Assembly (NCBI GenBank): GCA_902772725.1
Contig: CACYBS010000296.1
Location: forward strand, 1-35,515
From: Erysipelothrix rhusiopathiae
GTDB lineage: Bacteria > Bacillota_I > Bacilli_A > Erysipelotrichales > Erysipelotrichaceae
Length of the DNA: 35,515 nt
Direction: 5' to 3'
Part shown: positions 24,403-32,661 of the stretch, piece by piece
Position numbering within the stretch: position 1 is the stretch's first letter
Layout: every line of letters starts with the position of its first letter
Notes under the pieces: model-generated
What the model saw: only the letters and a program-made list of their open reading frames with translations
What the model was told of the DNA's origin: nothing
Database searches by the model: none
Program-made: the position numbers and the translations under genes

Positions 24403-25263
24403 ATGGCAAAAGATGTTGTATTATTGACAGGAGCCGGTGAGATTGGAATCGCCATCGCCAGAAGAATCAGTTATGATAAGATCATTTTAATGGGAAGCAG
24501 AACCCCATCTAAAACCGAAGATAAGGCGAATATGTTACGTGCTGCCGGATTTACGGTAGAGACTACACAATTGGATTTAGGAAATAAGGAATCCATTGAT
24601 GCCTTTGTAAAGAAAGGGCTGGAGTTGGGAGAAATCTCTAATTTAATCAATGCGGCAGGCGTATCTCCATCTCAATCACCAATCAAGACAATCTTACAGG
24701 TAGACTTATACGGTACTGCCTATTTATTACAGGAAGTAGGCAAAGTCATCAAGGAAGGGGGAACCGGTGTAACGATCTCTTCCCAATCCGGTTACCGCAT
24801 GGAACAGTTAGGCGCTAAAAAAGATAAACAGCTGGCCATGACACCATGTGATGAATTATTGGATCTTGATTTCTTGCAGGAAGAAAATATTAAGAATACT
24901 CTGCATGCATACCAGCTCGCAAAAAGATGCAACGGAAAGCGTGTTATGTATGAAGCCGTACAATGGGGTAAAAGAAAAGCTCGTATCAATTCGATTTCTC
25001 CGGGAATTGTGGTGACACCGCTGGCCATTGATGAGTTTAACGGAATCCGTGGTGACTTCTATAAAAATATGTTCGCAAAGTGCCCGGCAGGACGTCCGGC
25101 ATCCCCGGATGAAATTGCGGCATTGGCAGAGTTGATTATGGGACCGGCTGGTGCATTTATCACCGGATCGGATTTCTTGATTGACGGTGGTGCAACGGCA
25201 TCTTATTTCTACGGACCGCTCAATCCGGAAAATGAAGAAGGCATCGCAGAAGGCGATCAATAA
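24403..25263 (+). CDS. Short-chain dehydrogenase/reductase
   Basis: A 286-residue classical SDR. The cofactor motif is residues 9-15 (TGAGEIG; the usual TGxxxGIG with acidic substitution), NAAG at 83-86, and the catalytic pair Y170-x3-K174 with Ser127 or Ser129 upstream. NSISPGIVVTPL is the family's post-catalytic segment and FLIDGGATASY the usual C-terminal end. GSRTP after strand 2 suggests NADP use. An insertion around residues 131-165 distinguishes it from standard fatty-acid or sugar SDRs; the substrate is unknown. It has an AAGGAGG ribosome site, is divergent from the GH1 gene with a cre-like site between them, and ends in its own terminator. Confidence 0.88.
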   Translation: MAKDVVLLTGAGEIGIAIARRISYDKIILMGSRTPSKTEDKANMLRAAGFTVETTQLDLGNKESIDAFVKKGLELGEISNLINAAGVSPSQSPIKTILQVDLYGTAYLLQEVGKVIKEGGTGVTISSQSGYRMEQLGAKKDKQLAMTPCDELLDLDFLQEENIKNTLHAYQLAKRCNGKRVMYEAVQWGKRKARINSISPGIVVTPLAIDEFNGIRGDFYKNMFAKCPAGRPASPDEIAALAELIMGPAGAFITGSDFLIDGGATASYFYGPLNPENEEGIAEGDQ

Positions 25264-25266
25264 ATG

Positions 25267-25290
25267 ACAGACCAAATATGGTCTGTTTTT
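25267..25290 (+). terminator. Terminator of the SDR gene
   Basis: ACAGACCA (25267-25274) pairs with TGGTCTGT (25279-25286), loop AATA, then four more T. Confidence 0.9.
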
Positions 25291-25345
25291 ATTATGGGTG
25301 TAAGAAAACAGAACAATTTGCCCCAAAACAGGATAAGCGGCCATT

Positions 25346-25373
25346 TTGTTTTTAGAGGACGGGGTGTTATAAT
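25346..25373 (+). promoter_or_regulatory. Promoter of the ChW/GH25 gene
   Basis: TTGTTT (25346-25351), 16-base spacer, TGTTATAAT extended -10 with TATAAT at 25368-25373. Confidence 0.7.
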
Positions 25374-25400
25374 ACCTAGTATAGTAAAGGAACATAGCAT

Positions 25401-27644
25401 ATGAACAAATCTATTTTGAAATTCACTTTTGCGTCCGCAATGGTTTTTGCCGGATTTGGTTTTATGTCACAGACTGTTTTTGCCGAAGAGCTTGAACCGG
25501 AAACAATCATAGAAGAAACGATTACGGATGAAAGTGAAGAAATTGTCGAAGAAGAGATTTTTGAGGAACCTATTGAGGTGCAGGACGACCAGCAGATGGA
25601 TGCCGGTATGGCCAACCCTTCCGATACGGATTTAAATATCGAAGCTCATGTCGCCAATATTGGCTGGATGCCGGAGGTGCACGAAGAAGATCTGATTGGT
25701 ACAACCGGGCAGGCCAATGGCTTAGAAGCTTTGATCATTAATCTTGACAGCACTTATGCCGGTGATGTTCATTATCAGGCACACGTTGCCAATGTTGGCT
25801 GGCAGAATCCTGTTGATGGCGGACAGATGAGCGGAACCGAAGGTAAAGCCTTGTCGATTGAAGCTATTCGTATCTGGCTGACCGGAGAAGTCAGCGAAAA
25901 ATATGATATCTATTATCAAAGTCATGTTGCCAATATAGGTTGGCTTGGATGGGCACATAATGGACAGAATGCCGGAAGTCAGGGTAAAGGCTTGCAGATG
26001 GAAGCTTTGCAGATTCAGCTGGTTAAAAAAGGCAATGCAGGCCCAACTAACGGAATGACCCCGTTTTATGTGGAACAGCTTCAAGTCCAGGCTCATGTTG
26101 CCAATGTTGGATGGATGGATCCTGTAAGTGAACAGAATATGATTGGAACCACCGGTAACGGTAATGCGATCGAGGGTATAAAAATCTCTCTGGCAACACC
26201 TGTCTATGAGGGGAAGGTATTATATCGAACTTATGTAGAAAATGATGGATGGCAATCTGTCAAGACCGGTAATGTTCTGTCGGGCACTCAGGGAGAGTCC
26301 AAACACATTGAAGCGATTCAAATGTCTCTGGACGGAGAGATAAAAAATCATTTTGATATTTATTACCAGGCTCATGTTTCGAATCTTGGCTGGTTGGGAT
26401 GGGCGAAAAACGGTGAAAGTGCCGGATCTATTGGTTATGGATATGGCATTGAAGCCATCATGATTCAATTGATTGAAAAAGGTTTACCGACTCCGGTATC
26501 ATCTAAAGCAGCTTTTGACCAGCAGCCGCTTTCTTACAATACCCATGTATCCAATGTAGGTTGGACATCATCTGTTGATGATGCCGAAACATCAGGTAAT
26601 CTTTACAACAGTATTGAAGCTATCCGAATTGCGTTTAATAAGGAACTGTATCCATCCGGACATATTGAGTATCGCTCACATATTGCACAGATTGGATGGG
26701 AAAATGAATGGGCACAGGATGGCGGTGTTTCCGGTACGACCGGTCGCTCATTAGCTCTTGAAGGAATCCAGATACGCTTATCGGGAGATATCTCGAAAGA
26801 ATATAATGTTTTCTATCGTACATATACTTCCGGATACGGCTGGCTTGATTGGGCTTCCAATGGTAATTTTGCAGGCACGCAGGGCTTATCCAGATCGATT
26901 TTAGGTATTCAGATTTCATTAGTACCAATTGGTACAGAAATGCCAGCAACGGGTAGTGATGTATCTTTTGTGACTAATAGCTTTGGCCAGAAAAACGGTG
27001 AAAACGTAACCGGATATGTACATGTAGACAGTGGAAATAAAAAAATTTATATAAAGGAAGCTTTCGATCCTACATGGGGAATTGATATATCAGCGCACAA
27101 TGGATATATTGATTTAAGTTCATATCTGGATCAGTTTGTGATTATTCGTGTAACCTATGGAACTAATTTGGACTATATGGCAAAGCGGAATATGGATCTT
27201 TGTGAACAGTTAGGCATTCCATACGGTGTATATTGTTATTCATATGCATTGGATAATGCAGGAGCTTTAAGCGAAGCAGAATTCTTATTGGAACAGATCA
27301 AGGGAAGAAATATCCAGGTTGGTGTCTGGTTTGATATGGAGGATGCCGACAATTATAAGTTAAACAGAGGAGCTTTAACTCCGACAAACTGTTCGACTTT
27401 CTGTAAAACTTTCTGTTCAAAGATTCGTGAAGCAGGCTATTTCACCGGTATTTATTCCAGTGAATCCTGGTTTAATTACTATATCAGAGGATGCGATGAA
27501 TTTGATAAATGGGTTGCCCATTGGGGAATCGATGATGGTAATCTGGGATATCGAACCGATTATTTAGGCCCTATCCAGCAGTTCACATCTGTTCCTTTAG
27601 ATCGGAATATAATGTATGTTCCATTAAATTATTTCAAAGTTTAA
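25401..27644 (+). CDS. Secreted GH25 lysozyme-like muramidase with nine ChW repeats
   Basis: A 747-residue exported protein: signal peptide (residues 1-29, ending VFA), a Glu-rich acidic segment (about 30-70), nine clostridial hydrophobic W repeats (about 80-507), a linker, and a C-terminal GH25 domain (about 555-747). The GH25 part shows WGIDISAHNG with the catalytic-site Asp, VIIRVTYGT, YGVYCYSYA, and VWFDMED with the paired acid residues. GH25 enzymes cleave the beta-1,4 bond between MurNAc and GlcNAc, so this is probably an autolysin or a muramidase against competitors; ChW repeats are thought to mediate surface or substrate attachment. There is no LPXTG motif. It is a single-gene transcript with a strong extended -10 promoter and a bidirectional terminator. 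Confidence 0.93.
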   Translation: MNKSILKFTFASAMVFAGFGFMSQTVFAEELEPETIIEETITDESEEIVEEEIFEEPIEVQDDQQMDAGMANPSDTDLNIEAHVANIGWMPEVHEEDLIGTTGQANGLEALIINLDSTYAGDVHYQAHVANVGWQNPVDGGQMSGTEGKALSIEAIRIWLTGEVSEKYDIYYQSHVANIGWLGWAHNGQNAGSQGKGLQMEALQIQLVKKGNAGPTNGMTPFYVEQLQVQAHVANVGWMDPVSEQNMIGTTGNGNAIEGIKISLATPVYEGKVLYRTYVENDGWQSVKTGNVLSGTQGESKHIEAIQMSLDGEIKNHFDIYYQAHVSNLGWLGWAKNGESAGSIGYGYGIEAIMIQLIEKGLPTPVSSKAAFDQQPLSYNTHVSNVGWTSSVDDAETSGNLYNSIEAIRIAFNKELYPSGHIEYRSHIAQIGWENEWAQDGGVSGTTGRSLALEGIQIRLSGDISKEYNVFYRTYTSGYGWLDWASNGNFAGTQGLSRSILGIQISLVPIGTEMPATGSDVSFVTNSFGQKNGENVTGYVHVDSGNKKIYIKEAFDPTWGIDISAHNGYIDLSSYLDQFVIIRVTYGTNLDYMAKRNMDLCEQLGIPYGVYCYSYALDNAGALSEAEFLLEQIKGRNIQVGVWFDMEDADNYKLNRGALTPTNCSTFCKTFCSKIREAGYFTGIYSSESWFNYYIRGCDEFDKWVAHWGIDDGNLGYRTDYLGPIQQFTSVPLDRNIMYVPLNYFKV
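25638..26921 (+). repeat. Nine ChW repeats arranged as three triads
   Basis: Each unit has a Trp in NxGW, a central SGTxG or AGSxG turn and an IEAIxIxL end. Units 3, 6 and 9 share the variant GWLGWA.NG..AG, so the array is a threefold repetition of a three-unit block of about 145 residues. Units 1 and 4 share an IGTTG turn and start each of the first two blocks. Confidence 0.88.
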
Positions 27645-27645
27645 A

Positions 27646-27669
27646 AAAAGCCCAGGTGACTGGGCTTTT
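27646..27669. terminator. Bidirectional terminator
   Basis: AAAAGCCCAG (27646-27655) pairs with CTGGGCTTTT (27660-27669) around GTGA, between converging genes. Confidence 0.9.
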
Positions 27670-27676
27670 GGCATAT

Positions 27677-29710
27677 TTAGATATTCAGGCAGGTTGTAAA
27701 CGCTGTCCAGATACAATTCATTAAGTTTGATGGATGATCGGCATCCCCTAACAGGTGAATATGGTCATCTTTGATCGCATTGTACAGATCTTGATTGGAT
27801 AGATAACCTACCGAAACAATGATGGAATCGGCATCAATTGGCTTTGTGATCTTATGAACACCCTGCAGACTGTGTGTAAAGGCACGGTCTTTTATATTTG
27901 GTTCATTATATGTTGTGATTTCTACATAAGCCTTTCCATCTGCATACTGTACCACCTGAGAGTTGGTTAGTATATCTACTTTATAGTAATCCATTAAATC
28001 GCGCAGACAGTTATAGTTGGCTGCCGATAAGCCTTCTACATTCATAATGGTCGGTAATGCTTCGACAAGGGTTACCTTCTTGTTCTTTCTTGCCAGATCA
28101 TAGGCAATTTCACAACCGGTGAGGCCACCGCCTACCACTACCACGTTTTGATCTTTGATATCCTGATTCAATAAGAACTCAGCAGCATAGCGAACATTTG
28201 GAGAGTCAAATCCCGGTATAGTAAGCTTTCTTTCCTCAGCGCCTGTTGCCACAAAGATCTCATCGTATCCGGTTTTATTATCCGGCTTGAATTCTGTGTT
28301 CAATAACACATTTACACCGGTATCCTTCATCTGTTTTTTATACCATTCGATGAGTTTTCTATCATCATCCTTGAAATCGAAGGCAGCCGCGGCAATAAAT
28401 ACACCGCCTAATTTATCATCTTTTTCATACAGATCAACAGAATGACCGCGAAGTGCACATACTCTGGCAGCTTCCATACCGGCAATACCACCGCCAACCA
28501 CCGCAATCTTTTTCTTCTCGGCAGCCGGTTTGATATTATAGTGATTTTCCATGCCGCATCTAGGATTGAGGGCACAGCTGATATCTTTGGTTGCCAGCTT
28601 TTCATAATCAATCTGGAAGATACGGGCAAGACATCCGAAGTGACAGGAGATACAAGGACGAATATCATCGAGTCTTCCTTCTTTAAATTTATTTCCTAAA
28701 TCCGGATCAGCCAGTAACGGACGACCCATACCCATCATATCAATCTTGCCTTCGGCAATCGATTTGTCCGCTAATTCCGGATTATCAAAGCGTCCGCCGC
28801 AGATAACCGGAATATCAATGTATTTCTTCAAGTAGGCAACATCTTCCAGATTCAGGGCTTTAGGCATATATACCGGTGGATGCGGCCAATACCATGCATC
28901 ATACGTACCGTTATCACAATCTAACATGTCATATCCGGCATCTTGTAACATCTTTGCGACTTTAGCACTTTCTTCATAATCACGTCCGAATTCCTTGAAC
29001 TCTTCACCCGGCACAGCACCGCGGTTGAAGGCTTTGGTCTTGGAAACAACGGAATAGCGTAAGGAGACAGGGAAGTCTTTTCCGCATTTTTCTTTAATGG
29101 CCTGTACGATTTCACAAGGGAAACGCAGGCGGTTTTCCAAAGATCCGCCGTATTCATCGGTTCTCTGGTTGAATGCGGAAATGGTGAACTGGTCAAGCAG
29201 ATATCCTTCATGTACGGCATGAATTTCCACGCCATCAATTCCGGCATCCTTGGCAAGCTTTGCCCCTTCGGCAAACCATTTTACATAATCGTGAATCTCT
29301 TCTACACTCATTTCCCGCTGCACGCCTCTCGGATCCCATACGTTGGGGGTAGCACTTGGAGCCGGATCACCCGGGGCACCGGAACGACCTGATAAAGCTG
29401 AAATCATGATAAATACTTTAGAGCCGTATTTATGTACACCATCCGCAAGGTATTTCATGTTTTCAACATAAGTTTTTGGATTGTTCATGATGGAAGGAAG
29501 GTGACCTCCCGGAGGTAATGGAACAAGACCGGTGATGATCAAACCGGTTCCGCCTTTGGCACGCTCGATATAATAATCGGCACCATCTTTGGTGTAGGAA
29601 CCATCCGGATTCATCATCCTGGGAGAAAATACGCCCATTGGTAATAAAGCGATACGGTTAGGAATTTCAACCGGACCGATCTTTACAGGCGAAAATAAAT
29701 GATTATACAT
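27677..29710 (-). CDS. 2-enoate reductase-like NADH:flavin oxidoreductase (OYE barrel, 4Fe-4S, FAD)
   Basis: A 677-residue three-domain enzyme. Residues 1-345 are an old-yellow-enzyme FMN barrel (LFSPVKIGPVEIPNRI, GVEIHAVHEGYLLDQF, TDEYGGSLENRLRF). Residues 350-386 carry the 4Fe-4S ligands Cys353, Cys356, Cys360 and Cys379 in CISCHFGC...CALNPRCG. Residues about 400-677 hold FAD and NAD(P) Rossmann motifs (VVGGGIAGMEAA, VVVVGGGLTGCEIAYDL). This is the 2,4-dienoyl-CoA reductase, 2-enoate reductase and BaiCD/BaiH architecture, reducing activated C=C bonds in the cytoplasm of anaerobes. The substrate cannot be told; bile-acid enzymes are only one branch. A 13-bp palindrome lies in its 5' leader. 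It is divergent from an operon of hydrolases and a methyltransferase. Confidence 0.92.
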   Translation of the reverse strand: MYNHLFSPVKIGPVEIPNRIALLPMGVFSPRMMNPDGSYTKDGADYYIERAKGGTGLIITGLVPLPPGGHLPSIMNNPKTYVENMKYLADGVHKYGSKVFIMISALSGRSGAPGDPAPSATPNVWDPRGVQREMSVEEIHDYVKWFAEGAKLAKDAGIDGVEIHAVHEGYLLDQFTISAFNQRTDEYGGSLENRLRFPCEIVQAIKEKCGKDFPVSLRYSVVSKTKAFNRGAVPGEEFKEFGRDYEESAKVAKMLQDAGYDMLDCDNGTYDAWYWPHPPVYMPKALNLEDVAYLKKYIDIPVICGGRFDNPELADKSIAEGKIDMMGMGRPLLADPDLGNKFKEGRLDDIRPCISCHFGCLARIFQIDYEKLATKDISCALNPRCGMENHYNIKPAAEKKKIAVVGGGIAGMEAARVCALRGHSVDLYEKDDKLGGVFIAAAAFDFKDDDRKLIEWYKKQMKDTGVNVLLNTEFKPDNKTGYDEIFVATGAEERKLTIPGFDSPNVRYAAEFLLNQDIKDQNVVVVGGGLTGCEIAYDLARKNKKVTLVEALPTIMNVEGLSAANYNCLRDLMDYYKVDILTNSQVVQYADGKAYVEITTYNEPNIKDRAFTHSLQGVHKITKPIDADSIIVSVGYLSNQDLYNAIKDDHIHLLGDADHPSNLMNCIWTAFTTCLNI

Positions 29711-29726
29711 AAATCCTCCTATACAT

Positions 29727-29739
29727 CGAACTAAGTTCG
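29727..29739 (-). promoter_or_regulatory. Palindromic operator candidate in the leader of the flavin reductase gene
   Basis: CGAACTAAGTTCG is a perfect 6-1-6 palindrome lying between the TATAAT (29759-29754, minus) and the AGGAGG ribosome site. This is the usual place for a TetR- or MarR-type repressor site. No such regulator is encoded nearby. Confidence 0.5.
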
Positions 29740-29753
29740 GTATTCTTTTCTTT

Positions 29754-29777
29754 ATTATAAAAGATATAAAAATAAGC
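29754..29777 (-). promoter_or_regulatory. Promoter of the flavin reductase gene
   Basis: Minus strand TATAAT (29759-29754), with TTAACC about 18 bases upstream as a possible -35 box. Confidence 0.55.
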
Positions 29778-29810
29778 GGTTAAGAATTTGGAAAATTAGG
29801 CTTCTTGTGC

Positions 29811-29838
29811 TTGAAATCTGTACATTTTGGAATACAAT
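29811..29838 (+). promoter_or_regulatory. Promoter of the hydrolase-methyltransferase operon
   Basis: TTGAAA (29811-29816), 16-base spacer, TACAAT (29833-29838); predicted start near 29845, inside the inverted repeat that follows. Confidence 0.65.
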
Positions 29839-29840
29839 CT

Positions 29841-29858
29841 AGTTAGCTATATCTAACT
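29841..29858 (+). promoter_or_regulatory. Operator-like inverted repeat at the transcription start
   Basis: AGTTAG (29841-29846) and CTAACT (29853-29858) separated by CTATAT. It covers the predicted start point directly after the -10 box, as expected for a repressor site. Its sequence differs from the palindrome in front of the divergent gene. Confidence 0.5.
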
Positions 29859-29876
29859 GAAAGGTTTTGATTTAAG

Positions 29877-30482
29877 ATGAGTAAATTTTCAAATCCATTG
29901 AATCGACAATGGTTTTACAGAGGATTTAAAAAATATATGGAAGAAGATATGTCTGTTGAACAGGCAGATAAAATATGGAAGGAAGCGGGCAAAGAGTATC
30001 AATCGATTTTTTCTCAAGATCCAAAGATGAAGAAACATAAAGGGTCTATGGTTTTACCGGCTGTGGCTTTATATAGAGTATTAAAACGACATAACCGAGA
30101 TGTTTCTTTATTAACTGAGTATGGAGCCAAAATGGGGCAGAGCTTTGGAAAGGCAGTTCATATTATTACCTCTATTCCGGGTGTGTCTAATTGGATTTGG
30201 AAACATGCGGCAGCTCTGGCAGATACGATGAGCAGCGAAAAGAAAGGCTACAAGCGAAGACTTGTCAATGGCAAGGATGCGGTAGGTGTAGATATTCTAT
30301 CCTGTCCATATCATGAGCTTGCCAAAGCCTTAGGTGATGAAGAGGCTGTGTTATGTATCTGTGCGATGGATAAAGAATATTCAAAGGGATTCCACCATAT
30401 TCGATACGACCGTAATTCATCTCTTGGTGAAGGGGATGACAACTGTATGTATCGCTTGAAATATGATCCCTTTAAAAAATAA
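29877..30482 (+). CDS. L-2-amino-thiazoline-4-carboxylate (ATC) hydrolase-family protein
   Basis: A 201-residue protein. The first half is helical (QWFYRGFKKYMEED, KGSMVLPAVALYRVLKR); the second half holds the family core VDILSCPYHELAKALGDEEAVLCICAMDKEYSKGFHHIRYDRNSSLGEGDDNCMYRLK in segments, where the Cys before PYHE, the Asp in CxxD and the closing R..SLxxGxDxC are the ATC-hydrolase-like signature. The named enzyme opens the thiazoline ring on the way to L-cysteine, but most family members are uncharacterised and often sit beside methyltransferases, as here. No signal peptide. The ribosome site is weak and distant (AAAGG). It heads an operon under a promoter with an operator-like repeat. 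Confidence 0.78.
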   Translation: MSKFSNPLNRQWFYRGFKKYMEEDMSVEQADKIWKEAGKEYQSIFSQDPKMKKHKGSMVLPAVALYRVLKRHNRDVSLLTEYGAKMGQSFGKAVHIITSIPGVSNWIWKHAAALADTMSSEKKGYKRRLVNGKDAVGVDILSCPYHELAKALGDEEAVLCICAMDKEYSKGFHHIRYDRNSSLGEGDDNCMYRLKYDPFKK

Positions 30483-30499
30483 GAAAAGGAAAGATATGT

Positions 30500-31332
30500 A
30501 TGAAATACCATATTGAAAATAACACGATCCAGGAGACGTTAATCATTCCTTTATTTGGAAGAATGATCTGCTCCGAGCATTTTCCGGAATTATTTGATGA
30601 TCCTCAAGCGAAGCGTATCTGTGATTCGCTGGATTATGATTTCTCTTCAAAAAAAAAAAGATGGAATCTGTGGCAGGACTTTTCGGTGCTTTGGAAGTGG
30701 CCCAGAGACAATATGATTTAATCTGTGAAGTAAAAGAGTATTTAAACAAACATCCTGAAGCAGCCGTAGTGAATATGGGATGCGGCTTGGATGATTCCTT
30801 TAACAAGGCGGATAACGGGAAGTGTCATGGATATAATCTGGATTTCCCGGATGTGATTAAAATCCGTAATGAATTATTGCCGGCAGGGGATAGAGAAGTA
30901 AATATCGCCTGTGATTTGAATGATTATAGCTGGATGGATCAAATCGATGGATCCAAAGGTGCTGTTTTCTTTGCCTCGGGTGTCTTTTATTACTTTAAGA
31001 CAGAGGATGTAAAAAAGCTGTTCAGTCAGATGGCAAAGCGTTTCACCGGTGGTATTTTGGTCTTTGATGTCTGTAATGAAAGAGGAGCAAAGATGATGCG
31101 CTCCACCTGGCTTAAAGAAGCCGGAATCAAAGATGTTACGGCATATTTTTCTGTGGCAGATGAAAATGATTTAAAAAGCTGGAGTGATCATTTTGTCTCA
31201 GTAAGCGCAAAAAGCTATATGCGGGGATATCGGGATATATATCCTTCGGTAGGATGGATTCATAAATTGATGATCCGCTTTTGCGACAGTTTGGTTAAAA
31301 TGAAAATAATTAAGATAGAATTTGGAGAATAA
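30500..31332 (+). pseudogene. Class I SAM-dependent methyltransferase (LCM/PPM-like) frameshifted at an A11 tract
   Basis: The first 53 codons (MKYHIENNT, IPLFGRMICSE, ICDSLDYDFSS) and the ORF from 30661 (FGALEVAQRQYDL, AAVVNMGCGLDDSF, the SAM motif) are two halves of one family that includes leucine-carboxyl-methyltransferase-like and polyketide-associated O-methyltransferases. They join at eleven A (30649-30659). One additional A would fuse them in frame, giving about 277 residues. As written the first frame ends at 30721 out of frame. Transcriptional or translational slippage on the A run could restore a fraction of full-length protein; a sequencing error in the homopolymer is equally possible. 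The downstream part ends one base before the next gene, so the operon structure is intact. Confidence 0.85.
30649..30659 (+). repeat. A11 homopolymer at the methyltransferase frameshift
   Basis: Eleven A followed by G. The two reading-frame halves of the methyltransferase meet exactly here; A12 would be in frame. Confidence 0.9.
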
Positions 31333-31333
31333 T

Positions 31334-32257
31334 ATGAAACCGACAAGAATGTTTGATCCCAATCAAGATGGATTTTATGGAGCATGGTATTCGACCTTTG
31401 TTCGAACCAACAAGGCTTTGATTCTCATGTTAGGAGACTCTTCGGATGATTATATGGCAAAATCAGGGGCTAAATGGGTGAATAAGAAGGGTTTGAATGC
31501 CCTGTGCATGTCACCGGATAAAAAGGATTACGGACATCACAGCTATCCATTAGAGCGCTTTGGCAAAGCCATTGAATTTTTAAAAAGTCAGGGAATTGAG
31601 AAGATCGGCATTGCCGGTGCTTCTACGACCGGTATGTTGGCGTTAATTGCGGCCTCATACTATCCGGAAATAACCTTGACCATTGCCTTGTCGCCATCGG
31701 ACTTTGTGATGCAGGGCTTTTATCGTGATGGAAAAGATGGTGTAGAAGAAAGACCGGCTGACAATGAATCTTCCGTTTCCTGGAAAGGGGAAGGCCTACC
31801 GTATCTTCCGTATGCCTATAAACATCCGGAATATTGGTATGCCATTCAAACGGATTCTCGAGGCTCACATAATTTTATCGCATCCAGAAAAATGTTTGAT
31901 GAATCAGAAAGACGACATTCTGTCAGGGAAGAAGAGAAAATCAAAGTAGAACGGATTCATGGAACTGTCATATGTATCGGAGCTGAAGATGATGTGTTAT
32001 GGGATACCTGTAAATATATACAGAGAATGGCAGACCGACTGAAACATAAGGAGCATAGCTGCGATTTTAAAGCGATAATGTATACACATGGAACCCACTT
32101 TGTGTTCCCGGAATCGATGCTTAAAATGATGCTGCCGATTGGCTCAACTGCCCTGATAAAATTTATGTTTAAAGCCGGAAGAGAATATCCGAAACAGTGT
32201 AAAGAAACCCGTATTGATATTGATCAAGAATTGTCTAAGGCATTGATGGAATGGTAA
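31334..32257 (+). CDS. Alpha/beta hydrolase of the BAAT/acyl-CoA thioester hydrolase C-terminal type
   Basis: A 307-residue protein from ATG 31334 (GGAG six bases upstream; a TTG in that site is rejected). The fold signature is IGIAGASTTGMLALIAASYYPEITLTIALSPSDFV in pieces: nucleophile Ser97 in GASTTG, then ALSPS, a core like that of bile-acid-CoA:amino-acid N-acyltransferase and acyl-CoA thioesterases. GAEDDVLWD gives the acid residue and THGTHFVFPE the catalytic His. It should hydrolyse or transfer an acyl group; the substrate is unknown. There is no N-terminal BAAT domain and no signal peptide. It is the last gene of the operon with the ATC-hydrolase-like protein and methyltransferase, divergent from a 2-enoate-reductase-like enzyme, so a shared small-molecule modification pathway is possible. 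Confidence 0.78.
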   Translation: MKPTRMFDPNQDGFYGAWYSTFVRTNKALILMLGDSSDDYMAKSGAKWVNKKGLNALCMSPDKKDYGHHSYPLERFGKAIEFLKSQGIEKIGIAGASTTGMLALIAASYYPEITLTIALSPSDFVMQGFYRDGKDGVEERPADNESSVSWKGEGLPYLPYAYKHPEYWYAIQTDSRGSHNFIASRKMFDESERRHSVREEEKIKVERIHGTVICIGAEDDVLWDTCKYIQRMADRLKHKEHSCDFKAIMYTHGTHFVFPESMLKMMLPIGSTALIKFMFKAGREYPKQCKETRIDIDQELSKALMEW

Positions 32258-32276
32258 TATACATTCCATCTTTTTT
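32245..32276 (+). terminator. Terminator of the hydrolase-methyltransferase operon
   Basis: GATGGAATG (32245-32253) pairs with CATTCCATC (32262-32270), then six T. It overlaps the end of the coding region. Confidence 0.92.
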
Positions 32277-32281
32277 ATTGG

Positions 32282-32287
32282 TATAAT
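32282..32287 (+). promoter_or_regulatory. -10 box before the small membrane protein
   Basis: Perfect TATAAT just after the terminator T tract and 20 bases before the ATG; no clear -35 box. Confidence 0.45.
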
Positions 32288-32307
32288 GAATTAAAGGAAG
32301 TTTTATT

Positions 32308-32631
32308 ATGGTTTCAAAGATAATAGCGTTTATTGTCAGTATATTATGTTATGTACCATGGTTTTATATTGGCAATTTTCAAAAAGACAGCGAAGAGCCA
32401 ATCAGTTTCTGGAGTGGGGATACCTCATTGAAGGATAAAGTGAAAGATATAAAGGGATACAATAAAGAAATGGCTGCGCTTTATCGAAAATTCAGCTGGA
32501 TGTATCTTGCAGCAATCTTTATTTCATTATTTGATGCAGGAATTGCCATTGGCTTACTTTGTGCAGGTAGTTTAATCGGCATCTATTGGCTGTATAAATC
32601 GTATAAGAAAATCTTAGCGAAGTATTCATAA
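32308..32631 (+). CDS. Small membrane protein of unknown function
   Basis: A 107-residue protein with an N-terminal helix (residues 5-22), a cytoplasmic segment (PISFWSGDTSLKDKVKDIKGYNKEMAALY in two parts) and two further helices (about 66-95). The FWSGD...VKDIKGYNKEMA segment recurs, as I recall, in small uncharacterised membrane proteins of gut Bacillota; no function is known. It has an AAGGAAG ribosome site and a -10 box directly after the previous terminator, and probably leads a run of membrane-protein genes (TraX, the 33357 gene). Confidence 0.7.
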   Translation: MVSKIIAFIVSILCYVPWFYIGNFQKDSEEPISFWSGDTSLKDKVKDIKGYNKEMAALYRKFSWMYLAAIFISLFDAGIAIGLLCAGSLIGIYWLYKSYKKILAKYS

Positions 32632-32661
32632 TGAGAGGTTTGATGATATTTAGGGGGATAT

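Noticed and set aside
25638-26921. CRISPR-like repetitive DNA
   Set aside because: The repeats are coding, about 140 bases per unit, diverged at DNA level and without spacers.
25722-26949. Minus-strand ORFs within the ChW repeat gene
   Set aside because: They recur because the repeats recur; they have no ribosome sites and no recognisable domains.
27677-32257. A complete bile-acid 7-dehydroxylation (bai) operon
   Set aside because: Only one BaiCD/BaiH-like architecture and one BAAT-like fold are present; no baiB, baiE, baiF, baiA or transporter gene is seen, so assignment would be overreach.
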